The notes under the pieces: generated by a model | Seen by the model: only the letters and a program-made list of their open reading frames with translations | The model's database searches: none | Told to the model about the DNA's origin: nothing | Translations under genes and position numbers: made by a program | Source: Sphingomonas sp. LY54 | Lineage (GTDB): Bacteria; Pseudomonadota; Alphaproteobacteria; Sphingomonadales; Sphingomonadaceae | Direction of reading: 5' to 3' | NCBI RefSeq assembly: GCF_035594035.1 | Contig: NZ_CP141588.1 | Span: forward strand, 1,240,001 to 1,304,000 | Length of the DNA stretch: 64,000 nt | Part shown: positions 43,486 to 53,759 of the stretch, piece by piece | Layout of the letters: each line of letters opens with the position of its first letter | Position numbering within the stretch: position 1 is the first letter of the stretch

Positions 43486-43722
43486 ATGAAGACCCGCGTC
43501 TATGTCACGCTGAAGAACGGCGTCCTCGACCCCCAGGGCAAGGCCATCCACCACGCGCTCGAGGGCCTCGGCTTCGCCGGCGTCAACGACGTCCGCGCGG
43601 GCAAGCTGATCGAGCTCGACCTTGCCGACAGCGTCTCCGATGCCGACATCGAGGACATGTGCCGCAAGCTGCTCGCCAACACGGTGATCGAGAATTTCCG
43701 CATTGAGCGCGCCGCCGCCTGA
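43486..43722 (+). CDS. purS: Phosphoribosylformylglycinamidine synthase subunit PurS
   Basis: A protein of 78 residues: MKTRVYVTLKNGVLDPQGKA, then IHHALEGLGFAGVNDVRAGK, then ELDLADSV. This is the typical small subunit that links PurL and PurQ in de novo purine synthesis. ATG 43486 follows GGAG at 43471. PurQ follows after 19 bp. purL must be elsewhere. Confidence 0.97.
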   Translation: MKTRVYVTLKNGVLDPQGKAIHHALEGLGFAGVNDVRAGKLIELDLADSVSDADIEDMCRKLLANTVIENFRIERAAA

Positions 43723-43741
43723 CCCCGCCAAGGACTGATCC

Positions 43742-44407
43742 ATGAAAAGCGCCGTCATCGTCTTCCCCGGCTCCAATTGCGACCGCGACCTCGCGGTGGC
43801 GATCCGCGACGTCAGCGGCCAGGCGCCGATCATGGTCTGGCACCGCGAGACCGAGCTGCCCAAGGATCTCGACCTGATCGCGGTCCCGGGCGGATTCTCC
43901 TATGGCGACTATCTCCGCTCCGGCGCGATGGCGGCCCAGTCGCCGGTGATGCAGGCGGTGAAGGAAGCGGCCGACCGGGGCGTTTCCGTCCTCGGCATCT
44001 GCAACGGCTTCCAGATCCTGACGGAGAGCGGCCTGCTGCCGGGCGCGCTGATGCGCAATGCCGGAATCAGCTTCGTCTGCCGCGACGTCGAATTGACGGT
44101 CGAGAACAGCCAGTCGGCCTTTACCAGCCGCTATGATGCGGGCGAGCAGATCGTGATCCCGGTCGCCCACCATGACGGCAATTACACCGCCGACGAAGCG
44201 ACGCTCGACCGGCTCGAGGGCGAAGGCCGCGTCGCCTTCCGCTATGCCGGCGAATGCAACGGATCGGCGCGCGACATTGCCGGCATCATCAACGACAAGG
44301 GCAATGTGCTCGGCATGATGCCACACCCCGAGCGCATGATCGAGCCCGCCCACGGCCGCACCGACGGCCGCCGCCTGTTCGAGGGCCTGATCGAGTCGAT
44401 TGCCTGA
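43742..44407 (+). CDS. purQ: Phosphoribosylformylglycinamidine synthase glutaminase subunit PurQ
   Basis: A protein of 221 residues, a class I glutamine amidotransferase. It begins [16 protein letters not shown] and has the nucleophile Cys in [10 protein letters not shown] and the His-Glu pair in [11 protein letters not shown]. It supplies ammonia to PurL. It lies between purS and a small membrane ORF and continues into a TrmH-type gene on the same strand. Confidence 0.97.
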   Translation: MKSAVIVFPGSNCDRDLAVAIRDVSGQAPIMVWHRETELPKDLDLIAVPGGFSYGDYLRSGAMAAQSPVMQAVKEAADRGVSVLGICNGFQILTESGLLPGALMRNAGISFVCRDVELTVENSQSAFTSRYDAGEQIVIPVAHHDGNYTADEATLDRLEGEGRVAFRYAGECNGSARDIAGIINDKGNVLGMMPHPERMIEPAHGRTDGRRLFEGLIESIA

Positions 44408-44441
44408 AGCCGACGGGCGCGACCGGGAGCGGGAGGCGCCT

Positions 44442-44561
44442 GTGGACGACGAAAAGCCGACCTTTGCCGAACGGCTCGGCCGCTTGTGGTGGCTGACCGG
44501 CGTGGCCGGGCTCGCCGCCTGGTTCGCGATGCTCTGGTATATGTTCGGCGACGTGCTCTGA
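44442..44561 (+). CDS. 39-residue single-span membrane protein
   Basis: GTG 44442 is preceded by GGGAGG at 44431-44436. The product starts VDDEKPTFAERLGRLWWL and contains one membrane helix, LTGVAGLAAWFAMLWYMFG, ending at a TGA at 44559 that is two bases before the start of the TrmH-type gene. It fits the tight spacing of the purS-purQ-trmH run. No family recognised; the clear ribosome site and hydrophobic pattern suggest that it is a real small gene. Confidence 0.6.
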   Translation: MDDEKPTFAERLGRLWWLTGVAGLAAWFAMLWYMFGDVL

Positions 44562-44562
44562 C

Positions 44563-45384
44563 GTGCCCGCTCCGCTGATCGTCCACGTCACCGATCCGGC
44601 CGATCCCCGGATCACGCATTATCGCGACATTCGCGAACGCGACCTGGTGGGGCGCGAGGGCCTGTTCGTGGCCGAGGGCAAGGTGGTGCTGGCGATGCTG
44701 CTCGCGTCCGAGGCGTACCGGCCGCTGTCGCTGCTGATCGCAGCGCACCGCATCCCGGCGCTAGGGGACCTGCTGGACCAGGTGCCCGAGAGCGTGCCGG
44801 TCTTCGCCGCCGAGCAGGACGTGCTCGACGGCATCGCCGGCTTTCCGCTCCATCGCGGCATCCTGGCGATCGGACGGCGGGTCGATTCCCCTGCCCCGGA
44901 CGCCCTGCTGGCGCGGCTGCCGCAGCAAGCCACGATCCTGCTGCTCTCGGCGATCGCCAATCACGACAATATGGGCGGGATATTCCGCAACGCGGCGGGG
45001 CTCGGCGCCGACGCGATCCTGCTCGATTCTGATTGCTGCGATCCCCTCTACCGCAAGGCAATCCGCGTCTCGGTCGGCGCGGCTTTGTTGGTGCCGTTCG
45101 CCAAGCTCGAACGGGGCACGGACGCGCTCGCTTTGCTCAGCCGCCACGGCTTCGAGGCACTGGCGCTGAGCCCGTCGGGAGGTTTGCGTCTCTCTGACCT
45201 GCATCCCGCGCCACGCACGGCAGTCCTGCTCGGCGCGGAAGGCCCCGGCCTGCCGCCCGACCTGCTCGCGGCCGCGACCAGTGTACGCATCCCGATGGCC
45301 CCGGGCTTCGATTCGCTCAACGTGGCGACGACGAGCGGCATCGTCCTGCACCATATCGCCGCCGCGAGAACCGATCCGGTCTGA
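44563..45384 (+). CDS. TrmH-family (SPOUT) RNA methyltransferase
   Basis: A protein of 273 residues. The C-terminal SPOUT domain has SAIANHDNMGGIFRNAAGLGADAILL, LLGAEGPGLPPDLL and LNVATTSGIVLHHI, the three SpoU motifs that make the trefoil knot and bind SAM. An N-terminal substrate-binding domain precedes it (about 1-105). It may methylate 23S rRNA or tRNA; the target is not visible. GTG 44563 follows the 39-residue ORF by one base. Confidence 0.92.
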   Translation: MPAPLIVHVTDPADPRITHYRDIRERDLVGREGLFVAEGKVVLAMLLASEAYRPLSLLIAAHRIPALGDLLDQVPESVPVFAAEQDVLDGIAGFPLHRGILAIGRRVDSPAPDALLARLPQQATILLLSAIANHDNMGGIFRNAAGLGADAILLDSDCCDPLYRKAIRVSVGAALLVPFAKLERGTDALALLSRHGFEALALSPSGGLRLSDLHPAPRTAVLLGAEGPGLPPDLLAAATSVRIPMAPGFDSLNVATTSGIVLHHIAAARTDPV

Positions 45385-45400
45385 CCGCGTTTCAGACCTC

Positions 45401-45465
45401 ATGCTGCACTGCACAAAAATGTCTTGAAACCGACGCGCCGATCGGTTATTTGTGCACTGCAGCAT
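45401..45465 (+). promoter_or_regulatory. Inverted-repeat operator and promoter of the phasin gene
   Basis: ATGCTGCACTGCACAAA (45401-45417) and TTTGTGCACTGCAGCAT (45449-45465) are inverted copies with one mismatch. Between and overlapping them, TTGAAA (45424-45429) and TTATTT (45446-45451) give a 16-nt-spaced promoter. The CTGCA-rich arms resemble sites bound by the PHB regulator PhaR, which represses phasin genes. Confidence 0.65.
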
Positions 45466-45480
45466 AACGGAGGACCGTCC

Positions 45481-46095
45481 ATGGCGCAACGTAAGGGCAG
45501 GCCGGCGAGAGCCGCGCAGCCGCAGAAAGTGCAGCCCGCCGCCGCAGTAAAGGCCGCGGCCGACACGGCGGTTCCGGCCGAAGCCGAAGCGATCGAAGCA
45601 AGCATTCAACAGATTGAAGAAGGGACCAGCATCATGACCAACAAGACCGAAACCACCATCGAAACCGGCAAGATCGCCGCCGAGCGCATCCAGGCCGCCT
45701 TCGGCGACGTCAACGAGCGCGCCAAGGTCGCCGTCGAGAAGAGCACCAAGATCTTCGAGGAAGCCAGCGAGCTGACCAAGGGCAATGTCGAGGCGCTCGT
45801 CGCTTCGTCCAAGGTCGTCGCCCGCGGCGTCGAGACGCTCGGCCAGGAAGTCGCCGATTACAGCCGCCGCAGCTTCGAGGAAGCCTCGACCGCGCTGAAG
45901 AGCCTCGCCGAAGCCAAGTCGGCCACCGACTTCTTCAAGCTGCAGGGCGACTTTGCCCGCGCCGCCTTCGACAGCCTCATGGCCGAGAGCTCGAAGGTCA
46001 GCGAGCACATGGTGAAGCTGGCCGGCGAAGTCGCCGAGCCGATCACCAGCCGCTACTCGGTTGCGGCCGAGCGCGTGAAGACGCTCGCGCTCTAA
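45481..46095 (+). CDS. Phasin-family protein
   Basis: A protein of 204 residues. The C-terminal 130 residues contain [41 protein letters not shown] and [19 protein letters not shown], the phasin helix pattern; the N-terminal 65 residues are a low-complexity Ala/Pro/Lys stretch. Phasins coat polyhydroxybutyrate granules. ATG 45481 follows GGAGG; an upstream in-frame Met at 45424 lies within the operator. An inner ATG at 45634 would give just the phasin domain. It is flanked by a strong operator and a terminator, so it is a single-gene unit. Confidence 0.88.
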   Translation: MAQRKGRPARAAQPQKVQPAAAVKAAADTAVPAEAEAIEASIQQIEEGTSIMTNKTETTIETGKIAAERIQAAFGDVNERAKVAVEKSTKIFEEASELTKGNVEALVASSKVVARGVETLGQEVADYSRRSFEEASTALKSLAEAKSATDFFKLQGDFARAAFDSLMAESSKVSEHMVKLAGEVAEPITSRYSVAAERVKTLAL

Positions 46096-46118
46096 GCCGA
46101 CGCCCACAAGGCAAATCG

Positions 46119-46154
46119 AAGGGCGGCCCTCCCTGTGGAGCGGCCGCCCTTTTT
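46119..46154 (+). terminator. Intrinsic terminator after the phasin gene
   Basis: GGGCGGCC (46121-46128) pairs with GGCCGCCC (46142-46149), followed by five T (46150-46154). A loop of 13 nt separates the arms. Confidence 0.85.
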
Positions 46155-46226
46155 GCGTTAGCGAAACCGACAGCTTTTCCGGCGATATTCGGTGCAGCTT
46201 TATCGGTCGCGCGGGCCTTCAAAGCC

Positions 46227-46254
46227 TTGCCCGGCGGCGGCGGGATGCCATATT
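46227..46254 (+). promoter_or_regulatory. Candidate promoter of clpS
   Basis: TTGCCC at 46227-46232, 16 nt, CATATT at 46249-46254. The 12-base context AAAGCCTTGCCC is shared with the purS promoter. The start codon is 10 bp past the -10, so either the start or the box may be off by a few bases. Confidence 0.35.
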
Positions 46255-46264
46255 TAGGGACTGT

Positions 46265-46618
46265 ATGGCGTTGAATGATTCAATAATCGTGGCCGCGAAC
46301 GGGCAGGACAAGGACGACGAGGGCACAGGCCTCGGCGTCGCCACGCGCACGCGTACCCGCACCAAGACCCCGTCGCCCTACAAGGTGCTGATGCTCAACG
46401 ACGATTACACGCCGATGGAATTCGTCGTCCTGTGCCTGCAGCGTTTCTTCCGGATGGACATCGAGGACGCGACCCGCGTCATGCTCCACGTTCACCAGCG
46501 CGGCGTCGGCGTGTGCGGCATCTTCAGCTACGAAGTGGCCGAGACCAAGGTCGCCCAGGTGATCGACTTCGCACGCGAGAACCAGCACCCGCTCCAGTGC
46601 ACGCTCGAGAAGGCCTGA
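46265..46618 (+). CDS. clpS: ATP-dependent Clp protease adaptor ClpS
   Basis: A protein of 117 residues with the adaptor core: [38 protein letters not shown] and [20 protein letters not shown]. ClpS binds N-end-rule substrates and the ClpA N-domain. The N-terminal 35 residues are unstructured, as in relatives. The clpA gene is not in the window. It converges on the Crp/Fnr regulator gene with 4 bp between the stops. Confidence 0.97.
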   Translation: MALNDSIIVAANGQDKDDEGTGLGVATRTRTRTKTPSPYKVLMLNDDYTPMEFVVLCLQRFFRMDIEDATRVMLHVHQRGVGVCGIFSYEVAETKVAQVIDFARENQHPLQCTLEKA

Positions 46619-46622
46619 GCCC

Positions 46623-47357
46623 TCAGCGCGACGGCGGCAGCCAGCTCAAATCGAGGTCGTCGTAGCGGTTCTCGTAATTGGAGAGCCGCGCCAGCCCGTC
46701 CTCGTCGAGAATGCTGACCTCGCCATCGGTGCGCTGGATATAGCCACGTTCGGCGAGCAGCCGCAGCATGCGGTTGACGTGGACGCTGGTGAGGCCGGTC
46801 GCGTCGGCCATCACCTCCTGGGTGATGTTGAGCTTGAACGAGCTGCCGACCCGCGGGTCGATCATGCGCAGCCGGTTGAGCTTGTCGAGCAGCAGCGCGC
46901 CGACCCGGGCCTCGGCCGTGGTCCGGCCGATCGAGGTCAGCCGGTCGGTGATCGCGGCGCGCTCGACCTGGCCGATCACGAAGAACAAAGCGGCTAGGCG
47001 GGGATGCGCCTCGAACAGACCGCCGAGCATCATCTTGTCGAACGAGCTGACGACGACGTCGGTCAGCGCGGCGACGGTCTCCATCGATTTGTTGAACGAG
47101 AGGCTGGGCGCGGCGATCAAGTCGCCCGGATAATGGATACGGTGGATCTGGCGGCTGCCGTCGCGCAGGATGACGTAGCAGATCGCACTGCCCGCCCGGA
47201 GCACGAACATCTGGTCCGAAGCGCTGCGCTGGGCGCGGATCAGCCCGTGCCGCGGAATCTCGCGGCGGCGCAGAGCGAGCGCCTCAAGGGCCGCTCTCTC
47301 CCCCTCGGTCAGCGTCACGAGCCGCCCGAGCCTGTCGGCCAATCCGCATTCAGTCAC
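46623..47357 (-). CDS. Crp/Fnr-family transcriptional regulator
   Basis: A protein of 244 residues from GTG 47357. The cyclic-nucleotide-binding-like N-domain has QMFVLRAGSAICYVILRDGSRQI and HYPGDLIAAPSL. A dimerisation helix and a C-terminal winged helix with VMADATGLTSVHVNRMLRLL follow. No Fe-S Cys cluster typical of Fnr is seen, so it is more likely a redox- or ligand-independent family member. The open frame starts at 47411, but the GTG fits the family start. It is divergent from murA. Confidence 0.8.
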   Translation of the reverse strand: MTECGLADRLGRLVTLTEGERAALEALALRRREIPRHGLIRAQRSASDQMFVLRAGSAICYVILRDGSRQIHRIHYPGDLIAAPSLSFNKSMETVAALTDVVVSSFDKMMLGGLFEAHPRLAALFFVIGQVERAAITDRLTSIGRTTAEARVGALLLDKLNRLRMIDPRVGSSFKLNITQEVMADATGLTSVHVNRMLRLLAERGYIQRTDGEVSILDEDGLARLSNYENRYDDLDLSWLPPSR

Positions 47358-47517
47358 GTAACGCCCCGCCCCTGCTTGTCCCAGCCGGATATGCGAAGCC
47401 GCCCGGCACACGCTATGATCTGGATTAAGCCTATGAAATCATGCGCGAGCGCGGGCGAGCGCACGCATAGCGAAGGCGCGGGCTTGCGCCGCCCGGTCGA
47501 GAAGTTAGAAGCCGACC

Positions 47518-48801
47518 ATGGATCGCATCATCATCAAGGGCGGCAAGCGCCTCGAAGGCCGCATCGCCATCTCCGGCGCCAAGAACGCCGCACTCACTCT
47601 CCTCCCCTGCGCATTGCTCACCGACGAGCCGCTGACGCTCAGGAACCTGCCGCGCCTCGCCGACGTCGACAGCTTTGGCCACCTGCTCAACCAGATGGGC
47701 GTATCGACCACGGTCGAAGGTTCGCGACCCGAGGATTTCGGCCGGGTGATGACGATGCGCGCGGGCACGATCACCTCTACGGTCGCGCCCTATGACATCG
47801 TCCGCAAGATGCGCGCCTCGATCCTCGTGCTCGGGCCGATGCTCGCGCGCGCCGGCGAGGCGACCGTGTCGCTGCCCGGCGGCTGCGCGATCGGCAACCG
47901 CCCGATCGACCTCCATCTGAAGGCGCTGGAAGCGCTCGGCGCGGAGATCGAGCTTGCCGCAGGCTATGTGAAGGCGACCGCGCCCAAGGGCGGCCTCATC
48001 GGCGGCCGTATCCAGTTCCCGGTGGTCTCGGTCGGCGCGACCGAGAATGCGCTGATGGCGGCGGTGCTCGCCAACGGCGAGACCGTGATCGAGAATGCCG
48101 CGCGCGAGCCCGAAATCACCGACCTCGCCAAATGCCTGATCGCGATGGGCGCGAAGATCGAAGGTCTGCGCACCGACACGCTGACCATCCAGGGTGTGAG
48201 CGAGCTGCACGGGGCGACCTACGCCGTCATGCCGGACCGGATCGAGGCGGGCTCTTATGCCTGCGCGGCGGCGATCACCGGCGGTTCGCTCGAGCTGGTC
48301 GGCGCGCGCAAGGAGACGATGCCGTCGATCCTGTCGGGGCTGCAGGATGCCGGCATCACAGTCGAGGACACCAAGGACGGCGTCCGCGTCACCGCCAATG
48401 ACGGGATCAAGCCGCTCACCATCTCGACCGCGCCCTATCCCGCCTTCCCGACCGACATGCAGGCGCAGTTCATGGCGATGCTGACGCTCGCCCAGGGCAC
48501 CAGCCTGCTCACCGAGACGATCTTCGAGAATCGCTATATGCACGTGCCCGAGCTGCACCGCATGGGCGCGGACATTGAGGTGCGCGGCCGCTCGGCCGTC
48601 GTGCGCGGCGTCAAGACGCTGCACGGCGCGCCGGTGATGGCCACCGATCTGCGCGCCTCGATGAGCCTGATCCTCGCCGGCCTCGCTGCCGAGGGCGAAA
48701 CCCAGGTCAGCCGCATCTACCATCTCGACCGCGGCTATGAGCGGCTCGAGGAGAAATTGCAGGGCGTCGGCGCCGACATCGAGCGCGTCTCCGACGGCTA
48801 G
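47518..48801 (+). CDS. murA: UDP-N-acetylglucosamine 1-carboxyvinyltransferase
   Basis: A protein of 427 residues. [30 protein letters not shown] starts the first domain with the KN pair. [20 protein letters not shown] contains the catalytic Cys that fosfomycin modifies. [16 protein letters not shown] is near the end. It catalyses the first committed step of peptidoglycan synthesis. The stop codon overlaps the stop of the convergent GNAT gene by three bases. Confidence 0.98.
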   Translation: MDRIIIKGGKRLEGRIAISGAKNAALTLLPCALLTDEPLTLRNLPRLADVDSFGHLLNQMGVSTTVEGSRPEDFGRVMTMRAGTITSTVAPYDIVRKMRASILVLGPMLARAGEATVSLPGGCAIGNRPIDLHLKALEALGAEIELAAGYVKATAPKGGLIGGRIQFPVVSVGATENALMAAVLANGETVIENAAREPEITDLAKCLIAMGAKIEGLRTDTLTIQGVSELHGATYAVMPDRIEAGSYACAAAITGGSLELVGARKETMPSILSGLQDAGITVEDTKDGVRVTANDGIKPLTISTAPYPAFPTDMQAQFMAMLTLAQGTSLLTETIFENRYMHVPELHRMGADIEVRGRSAVVRGVKTLHGAPVMATDLRASMSLILAGLAAEGETQVSRIYHLDRGYERLEEKLQGVGADIERVSDG

Positions 48802-49307
48802 GCGTCGCGCGCATAGAGATTGACGGGGTCGCCTTTATGTTCGGCGGCGCGCATCAGGCGGTAGCCGAGCTTGTCGGCGATCCGCGCCGAGGCGGCATTG
48901 TCGGGGCTGATCATGCAGACCGTGCGGCAGCGCCCGTGCGTCCGCTCGAACCAGTCGATCGTCGCGCGCATCGCCTCGCTCGCATAGCCGCGGCCCCACC
49001 GCTCCGAACGGATGATCCAGCCGGCCTCGGGATGGCCGTCGAAATCCTCGCCCAGCCCGCGAACCTGGCGAAAGATTCCGCACGTGCCGACGAGGGCGCC
49101 GCCGTCACGCTCGAGCACCACGAAGCGGTCGAAGCCGAACACGGTCCAGCCGCCGATCGCCGCGAGCAGCCGCCGGTAAGCGTCCTCGATGCTGGACCTG
49201 CCGCCCAGGAACCGGTGCATCTCCTCGCCCGCCGTGAGTGCGTGCAGCTGCTCGAAATCGTCGATCTGCTGGGGCCGCAGGCGCAGCCGCTCGGTCTCGA
49301 TCATCAC
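48798..49307 (-). CDS. GNAT-family N-acetyltransferase
   Basis: A protein of 169 residues, of the Acetyltransf_3 type. [21 protein letters not shown] opens the domain; [25 protein letters not shown] is the acetyl-CoA motif and [13 protein letters not shown] is the C-terminal block. The substrate is unknown. Its start overlaps the stop of the DUF445 gene (ATGA-type), so they are translationally coupled. Confidence 0.9.
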   Translation of the reverse strand: MMIETERLRLRPQQIDDFEQLHALTAGEEMHRFLGGRSSIEDAYRRLLAAIGGWTVFGFDRFVVLERDGGALVGTCGIFRQVRGLGEDFDGHPEAGWIIRSERWGRGYASEAMRATIDWFERTHGRCRTVCMISPDNAASARIADKLGYRLMRAAEHKGDPVNLYARDA

Positions 49308-50569
49308 GACACCACTTCCACCGTGTGGATCAGCAGGCCGACGAGGCCGCCGACCAAGGTGCCGTTGATCCGGATATATTGCAGGTCGCGGCCGACCGCG
49401 CTTTCGAGGCGGTCGGTGACGGTGCGCGCGTCCCAGCCGCGGATCGTGTCGGAGACCAAGGTGACGATGCCGGTGCCGTAGGCCGCGACCGCGCCGACCA
49501 GCGCCCGGCGCGCAAACTGGTTGATCGTCGCCTTCAGCCTTTCGTCCTGCTGCAGCGTCTCGCCCAAAGCGCGGATCGCCTCGCCGAATTTGCCGGCCAT
49601 GGTCGCGTCGGGATCGCGCGCCGCCTTAAGGAGGCCCGCCCGCGTCTTCTCCCACAGCCCTTCGATCCAGTCGGTCACCGCCTTGTTGGCGACGATCTCG
49701 TTCTTGGCCTGCTCGACCTTGTCGCGCATCGCATCGTCATATTGAAGGTCCCAGGCGAGCATCGCCAGCGCCTCCTCCGCCTTCAGCCGGAGCGGGTGCT
49801 GGGTATCGGTCGCCATGGCGATCGTGAGCCGGCGCATGCCGTCGATAATGCCGTCGGCCAGCTTCTCGTCGAGCCCGGCGAAGCGCACCAGCCAGTTCGC
49901 GCGGTCGTGGACCATGCCGCGGATCATGTCCTCGTTGGCATCGAGCGTGCGGCCGGCCCAGGTGATGATGCCGTCGAGGATCGGCACGTGCCGGTCCTCG
50001 TTGATCGCCGAATCGAGCGTCTGGCCGAGCAGGGGCGAGACTTCGACCGAGCGGATCCGGTTGGCGACCGCGCTTTTCACCATCCCGCCCAGCCGTTCCT
50101 GGTCGAGCGCCTCGAGGATGTTGGCCATCAGGCCGGACGCGCCCTGGCGCAGGCGGCCCTCGCCGGGCGGATCGGTGAGGAAACGGCCGATCGCGCCGGC
50201 GACGTCGAGCCCGCGCATCCGCCGCGCGACCACCGAGGGGGTGAGGAAATTGTCGCGCAGGAACAAGGCGAGCGTGTCGCCGATCCGGTCCTTGTTGCGC
50301 GGGATGATCGCCGTGTGCGGGATCGGCAGGCCGAGCGGGTGGCGGAACAAGGCGGTAACCGCGAACCAGTCGGCGAGGCCACCGACCATCGCCGCCTCGG
50401 CGAACGCCTTGACGAAGCCCAGCCAGGGATAGGCTTCGTCGAACCGGTTCGAGATCAGGAAGACGGCAGCCATGGCCACCAGCATGCCGGTGGCCATGAT
50501 GCGCATCCCGCGCACGCCGCCCTGCGCGGGGTTGAATCGGGTCAGGCCGGTTCGTTCGAGCAGGGTCAT
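49304..50569 (-). CDS. DUF445-family membrane protein
   Basis: A protein of 421 residues. Two helices near the N-terminus (MLVAMAAVFLISNRF) precede WLGFVKAFAEAAMVGGLADWFAVTALFRHPLGLPIPHTAII, diagnostic of DUF445 (YjiN-like). The long soluble helical section and a terminal helix VGGLVGLLIHTVEVV follow. The function is unknown; it has an envelope location. It is upstream of the GNAT gene in the same operon. Confidence 0.92.
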   Translation of the reverse strand: MTLLERTGLTRFNPAQGGVRGMRIMATGMLVAMAAVFLISNRFDEAYPWLGFVKAFAEAAMVGGLADWFAVTALFRHPLGLPIPHTAIIPRNKDRIGDTLALFLRDNFLTPSVVARRMRGLDVAGAIGRFLTDPPGEGRLRQGASGLMANILEALDQERLGGMVKSAVANRIRSVEVSPLLGQTLDSAINEDRHVPILDGIITWAGRTLDANEDMIRGMVHDRANWLVRFAGLDEKLADGIIDGMRRLTIAMATDTQHPLRLKAEEALAMLAWDLQYDDAMRDKVEQAKNEIVANKAVTDWIEGLWEKTRAGLLKAARDPDATMAGKFGEAIRALGETLQQDERLKATINQFARRALVGAVAAYGTGIVTLVSDTIRGWDARTVTDRLESAVGRDLQYIRINGTLVGGLVGLLIHTVEVVS

Positions 50570-50601
50570 CCCTGCCTCAATAGCCGGAAACCCGAATTAG
50601 T

Positions 50602-53600
50602 TCACTCCGCCGGCTGCTCGGCCGGTTGCGGCCCATGGTCCTGCGGCCCGCGATAGGTGAGCAAGCGGCCGAATTTCGGGCCCAGCCACTTCTCGAAGCT
50701 GTCGGCGAGGCTGAAGCCGGCGGGCACGATCACCAGGGTGAGCAGGGTCGACAGGATGAGGCCGCCGATCACGGTGATGCCCATCGGCGCGCGCCACGCC
50801 CCGTCGCCGGTCAGCGAGATCGCGGTCGGCACCATGCCCGCCACCATCGCCACCGTCGTCATGACGATCGGCTGGGCGCGCTTGTGGCCGGCATCGATGA
50901 TCGCCTCGATCTGGGGCACGCCCTTGTCCATCTCCTCCAGCGCGAAATCGATCAGCAGGATCGAGTTCTTTGCGACGATGCCGAGCAGCATCAGCAGGCC
51001 GATGAAGACCGGCATCGAGATCGGATTGCCGGTGAGGTGCAGCGCCAGCGCGCCGCCGAGCGGGGCGAGGAGCAGCGAGCCCATGTTCACGAAGGGCGGC
51101 ATGATCCTCTTGTAGAGCAGCACCAGCACCGCGAACACGAGCAGCACGCCCGAGACGACGGCAACGGCGAAGTTGGTCAGCATTTCCGCCTGGAACTTGC
51201 TGTCGCCAATGTTGAGCTTGCGCACGCCCTGCGGCAGATTCGTCATCGTCGGGAGGGCGTTGATCTTGGCCATCGCGTCGCTGGTCACGAGCCCGGGTGC
51301 GAGATCGGCGCCGACGACGATGCGGCGGATCTGGTTGTAGCGGCGGATCTGGGTCGGCCCGGCGCCGAATTCGACGTCGGCGATCACCTTCAGCGGCACC
51401 GAACCGCCGTTCGCGGTCGGAACCGGCAGGTTCTGGATCGTCGCGAGGTTGCGGCGCGAAGCCTCGGTCAGCGACACCCGGATCGGGATCTGGCGATCGG
51501 ACAGCGAGAATTTGGCGCTATTCTGGTCGATGTCGCCCATCGTCGCGATGCGGATCGTCTGGCTGAGCGCGGCGGTGGTGACCCCCAGGTCGGCCGCGAG
51601 GTTCATGTGCGGCTTGATGATGATTTCGGGCCGCTGCATGTCACCCACCACGCGCGGGGCGCGCAACTCGGGAAGGCCGGCCATCTCGGTGGTGAGCTGG
51701 TTGGCGGTCTTCTCGAGCAGGACGGGATCGTCGCTGCCGAACATGATGATGATGTCGCGGCCGAAGCCGCCGCCCGACTGCGACTGGAAGTTCACGCGCG
51801 CGTCGGCGATCTGCTCGAACTTGGGCGCGGTCGTGCGCTCCCACTCTACGCTCGAGACCGGACGATCCTTCTTGAGCGTCAGGTAAATGGTCGCCTCGGT
51901 CGGGTTGATGTCCGCGAAAGCGTCGTTCACGACCGCGGTGTCTTCCGACAGAATGCGGGCGACCTTCTCGGTCGTGTGACGCGTCTGCTCGACGGTCGTG
52001 CCCGGCACCATCTCGATCTTCACCTGGCTGTAATCGGTGTTCATCGTCGGCTGGAACGTCATCGGCAGCGTCGCGAATGCGAAGATGGTGGCGACGAAGG
52101 CGCCGCCGCCGCCGATCAGCACCGTCTTCCAGCGATGCTTAACCGACCAGACGAGGATGTTCATGTAGCGGTCCATCAGCCAGCCTTCGCCATGGCTGGC
52201 CTGGCCGCGGGCCTTCAGGAAATAAGCGGCGACTAGCGGGGTGATGAGGCGCGCGACGGCGAGGCTCAGCAGCACCGCGATCACGACGGTCATGCCGAAC
52301 TGGATGAAGAACTGGCCGGAAATGCCCGGCATCAGCGCCACCGGCAGGAACACCGCCACGATCGACATGGTGGTTGCGAGCACGGCGAGGCCGATCTCGT
52401 CGGCTGCGTCGATCGACGCCTGATAGGCCGATTTGCCCATGCGCATGTGGCGGACGATATTCTCGATCTCCACGATCGCGTCGTCGACCAGCACGCCCGC
52501 GACGAGGCTGAGCGCGAGCAGGGAGATGCCGTTCAGCGTGAAGCCCAGCATGTCCATGAACCAGAAGGCCGGGATCGCCGACAGCGGAATGGCAAGCGCC
52601 GAGATGATCGTCGCGCGCCAGTCGCGCAGGAACAGGAAGACGACGAGGACGGCGAGCACCGCGCCCTCGATCATCGCGACCATCGCCGAGTGATACTGCT
52701 CCTTGGTATAATCGACGCTGGTGTAGAGCTGCTTGAACTTGACCTTGGGATTCTCCTTCTCGAGCGCCGCGATCTCCTTCATCGCGTCGTCATAGACGGT
52801 GACGTCGGATGCGCCCTTGGCCTTGGCCATCGAGAAGCTGGTCACCTGCCGTCCGTTCATCATCGAGAGATTGCGCTGTTCGGCATAGGTGTCGCGCACG
52901 TCGGCGATGTCCGCGAGCTTCACCGTCCGGCCGCCCGGCACCGCAATCTGCGTCTGGCCAAGCGCGAAAGCGTCCTGGGCGTTGCCGAGCACGCGCACCG
53001 ACTGCTCGGAGCCTGCGATCTCGGCGCGGCCGCCGGCGGCGTTGAGGTTCACCTGTCGCAGCTGCTGATTGACCTGGACCGCCGTGAGGCCCTGCGACTG
53101 CAGCTTGGCCGGATCGAGCAGGATGCGAATCTCGCGGCTGACGCCGCCGCCGCGCTGCACCGCGGCCATGCCCTCGATGCCCAGCAGGCGCTTGGCGACC
53201 GTGTTGTCGACATACCAGCTCAGCTGCTCGAGCGTCATGTCGGTGGCTTCGGCGCTGAAATAGGCGATCGGGCCACCGTCAATGTCCATGCGCGTGACCT
53301 GCGGCTCCAGGATGCCCTCGGGCAGCGAGCTGCGCACCTGGTCCACCGCGTTGCGGACGTCGTTGACGGCGCGGTCCACGGGCGTGCCGATGTCGAACTG
53401 GACGATCGTAAAGCTCTGCCCTTCGCGCGCCACCGAGGTGATCTCGTCGACGCCGCTGATCGAGCGCACCGCCGCTTCCACCCGCTGCGTGACTTGCGTC
53501 TCGAGCTCGGCCGGCGCCGCGCCGGGCTGTGTCACCGAGACGGTGACCGCCGGGAAGCTCACGTCCGGATTGTTGTTCACATCCATCCGCATGAAGCTGA

Positions 53601-53688
53601 TCAGCCCCGCCAGCGTCAGCGCGAAGAACAGGACGAGAGGGGCCACCGGGTTGCGGATCGCCCAGGCCGAGATGTTACGAAAGCTCAT
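50602..53688 (-). CDS. RND multidrug efflux permease (HAE1/AcrB-like)
   Basis: A protein of 1028 residues, the usual length for AcrB-type pumps. [20 protein letters not shown] opens the first helix. [20 protein letters not shown] is the conserved TM4 proton-relay region, and the periplasmic porter and docking parts lie between the helix groups. It exports drugs or amphiphiles using proton force. The periplasmic adaptor gene lies 71 bp upstream on the same strand. No outer-membrane factor gene is adjacent. Confidence 0.95.
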   Translation of the reverse strand: MSFRNISAWAIRNPVAPLVLFFALTLAGLISFMRMDVNNNPDVSFPAVTVSVTQPGAAPAELETQVTQRVEAAVRSISGVDEITSVAREGQSFTIVQFDIGTPVDRAVNDVRNAVDQVRSSLPEGILEPQVTRMDIDGGPIAYFSAEATDMTLEQLSWYVDNTVAKRLLGIEGMAAVQRGGGVSREIRILLDPAKLQSQGLTAVQVNQQLRQVNLNAAGGRAEIAGSEQSVRVLGNAQDAFALGQTQIAVPGGRTVKLADIADVRDTYAEQRNLSMMNGRQVTSFSMAKAKGASDVTVYDDAMKEIAALEKENPKVKFKQLYTSVDYTKEQYHSAMVAMIEGAVLAVLVVFLFLRDWRATIISALAIPLSAIPAFWFMDMLGFTLNGISLLALSLVAGVLVDDAIVEIENIVRHMRMGKSAYQASIDAADEIGLAVLATTMSIVAVFLPVALMPGISGQFFIQFGMTVVIAVLLSLAVARLITPLVAAYFLKARGQASHGEGWLMDRYMNILVWSVKHRWKTVLIGGGGAFVATIFAFATLPMTFQPTMNTDYSQVKIEMVPGTTVEQTRHTTEKVARILSEDTAVVNDAFADINPTEATIYLTLKKDRPVSSVEWERTTAPKFEQIADARVNFQSQSGGGFGRDIIIMFGSDDPVLLEKTANQLTTEMAGLPELRAPRVVGDMQRPEIIIKPHMNLAADLGVTTAALSQTIRIATMGDIDQNSAKFSLSDRQIPIRVSLTEASRRNLATIQNLPVPTANGGSVPLKVIADVEFGAGPTQIRRYNQIRRIVVGADLAPGLVTSDAMAKINALPTMTNLPQGVRKLNIGDSKFQAEMLTNFAVAVVSGVLLVFAVLVLLYKRIMPPFVNMGSLLLAPLGGALALHLTGNPISMPVFIGLLMLLGIVAKNSILLIDFALEEMDKGVPQIEAIIDAGHKRAQPIVMTTVAMVAGMVPTAISLTGDGAWRAPMGITVIGGLILSTLLTLVIVPAGFSLADSFEKWLGPKFGRLLTYRGPQDHGPQPAEQPAE

Positions 53689-53759
53689 ATTTCTGCCCTG
53701 TCAGTCCTGTCGTTCTCACGTCCGGCGGCGCGTCGAGGGCGACGACGCCGGCATCGATC

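Noticed and set aside
49238..50656. Long plus-strand open frames opposite DUF445, RND, TonB receptor and smc genes.
   Set aside because: High GC keeps antisense frames open; their translations are rich in Arg/Gly/Ala/His without domain motifs, while the opposite strands encode clear families.
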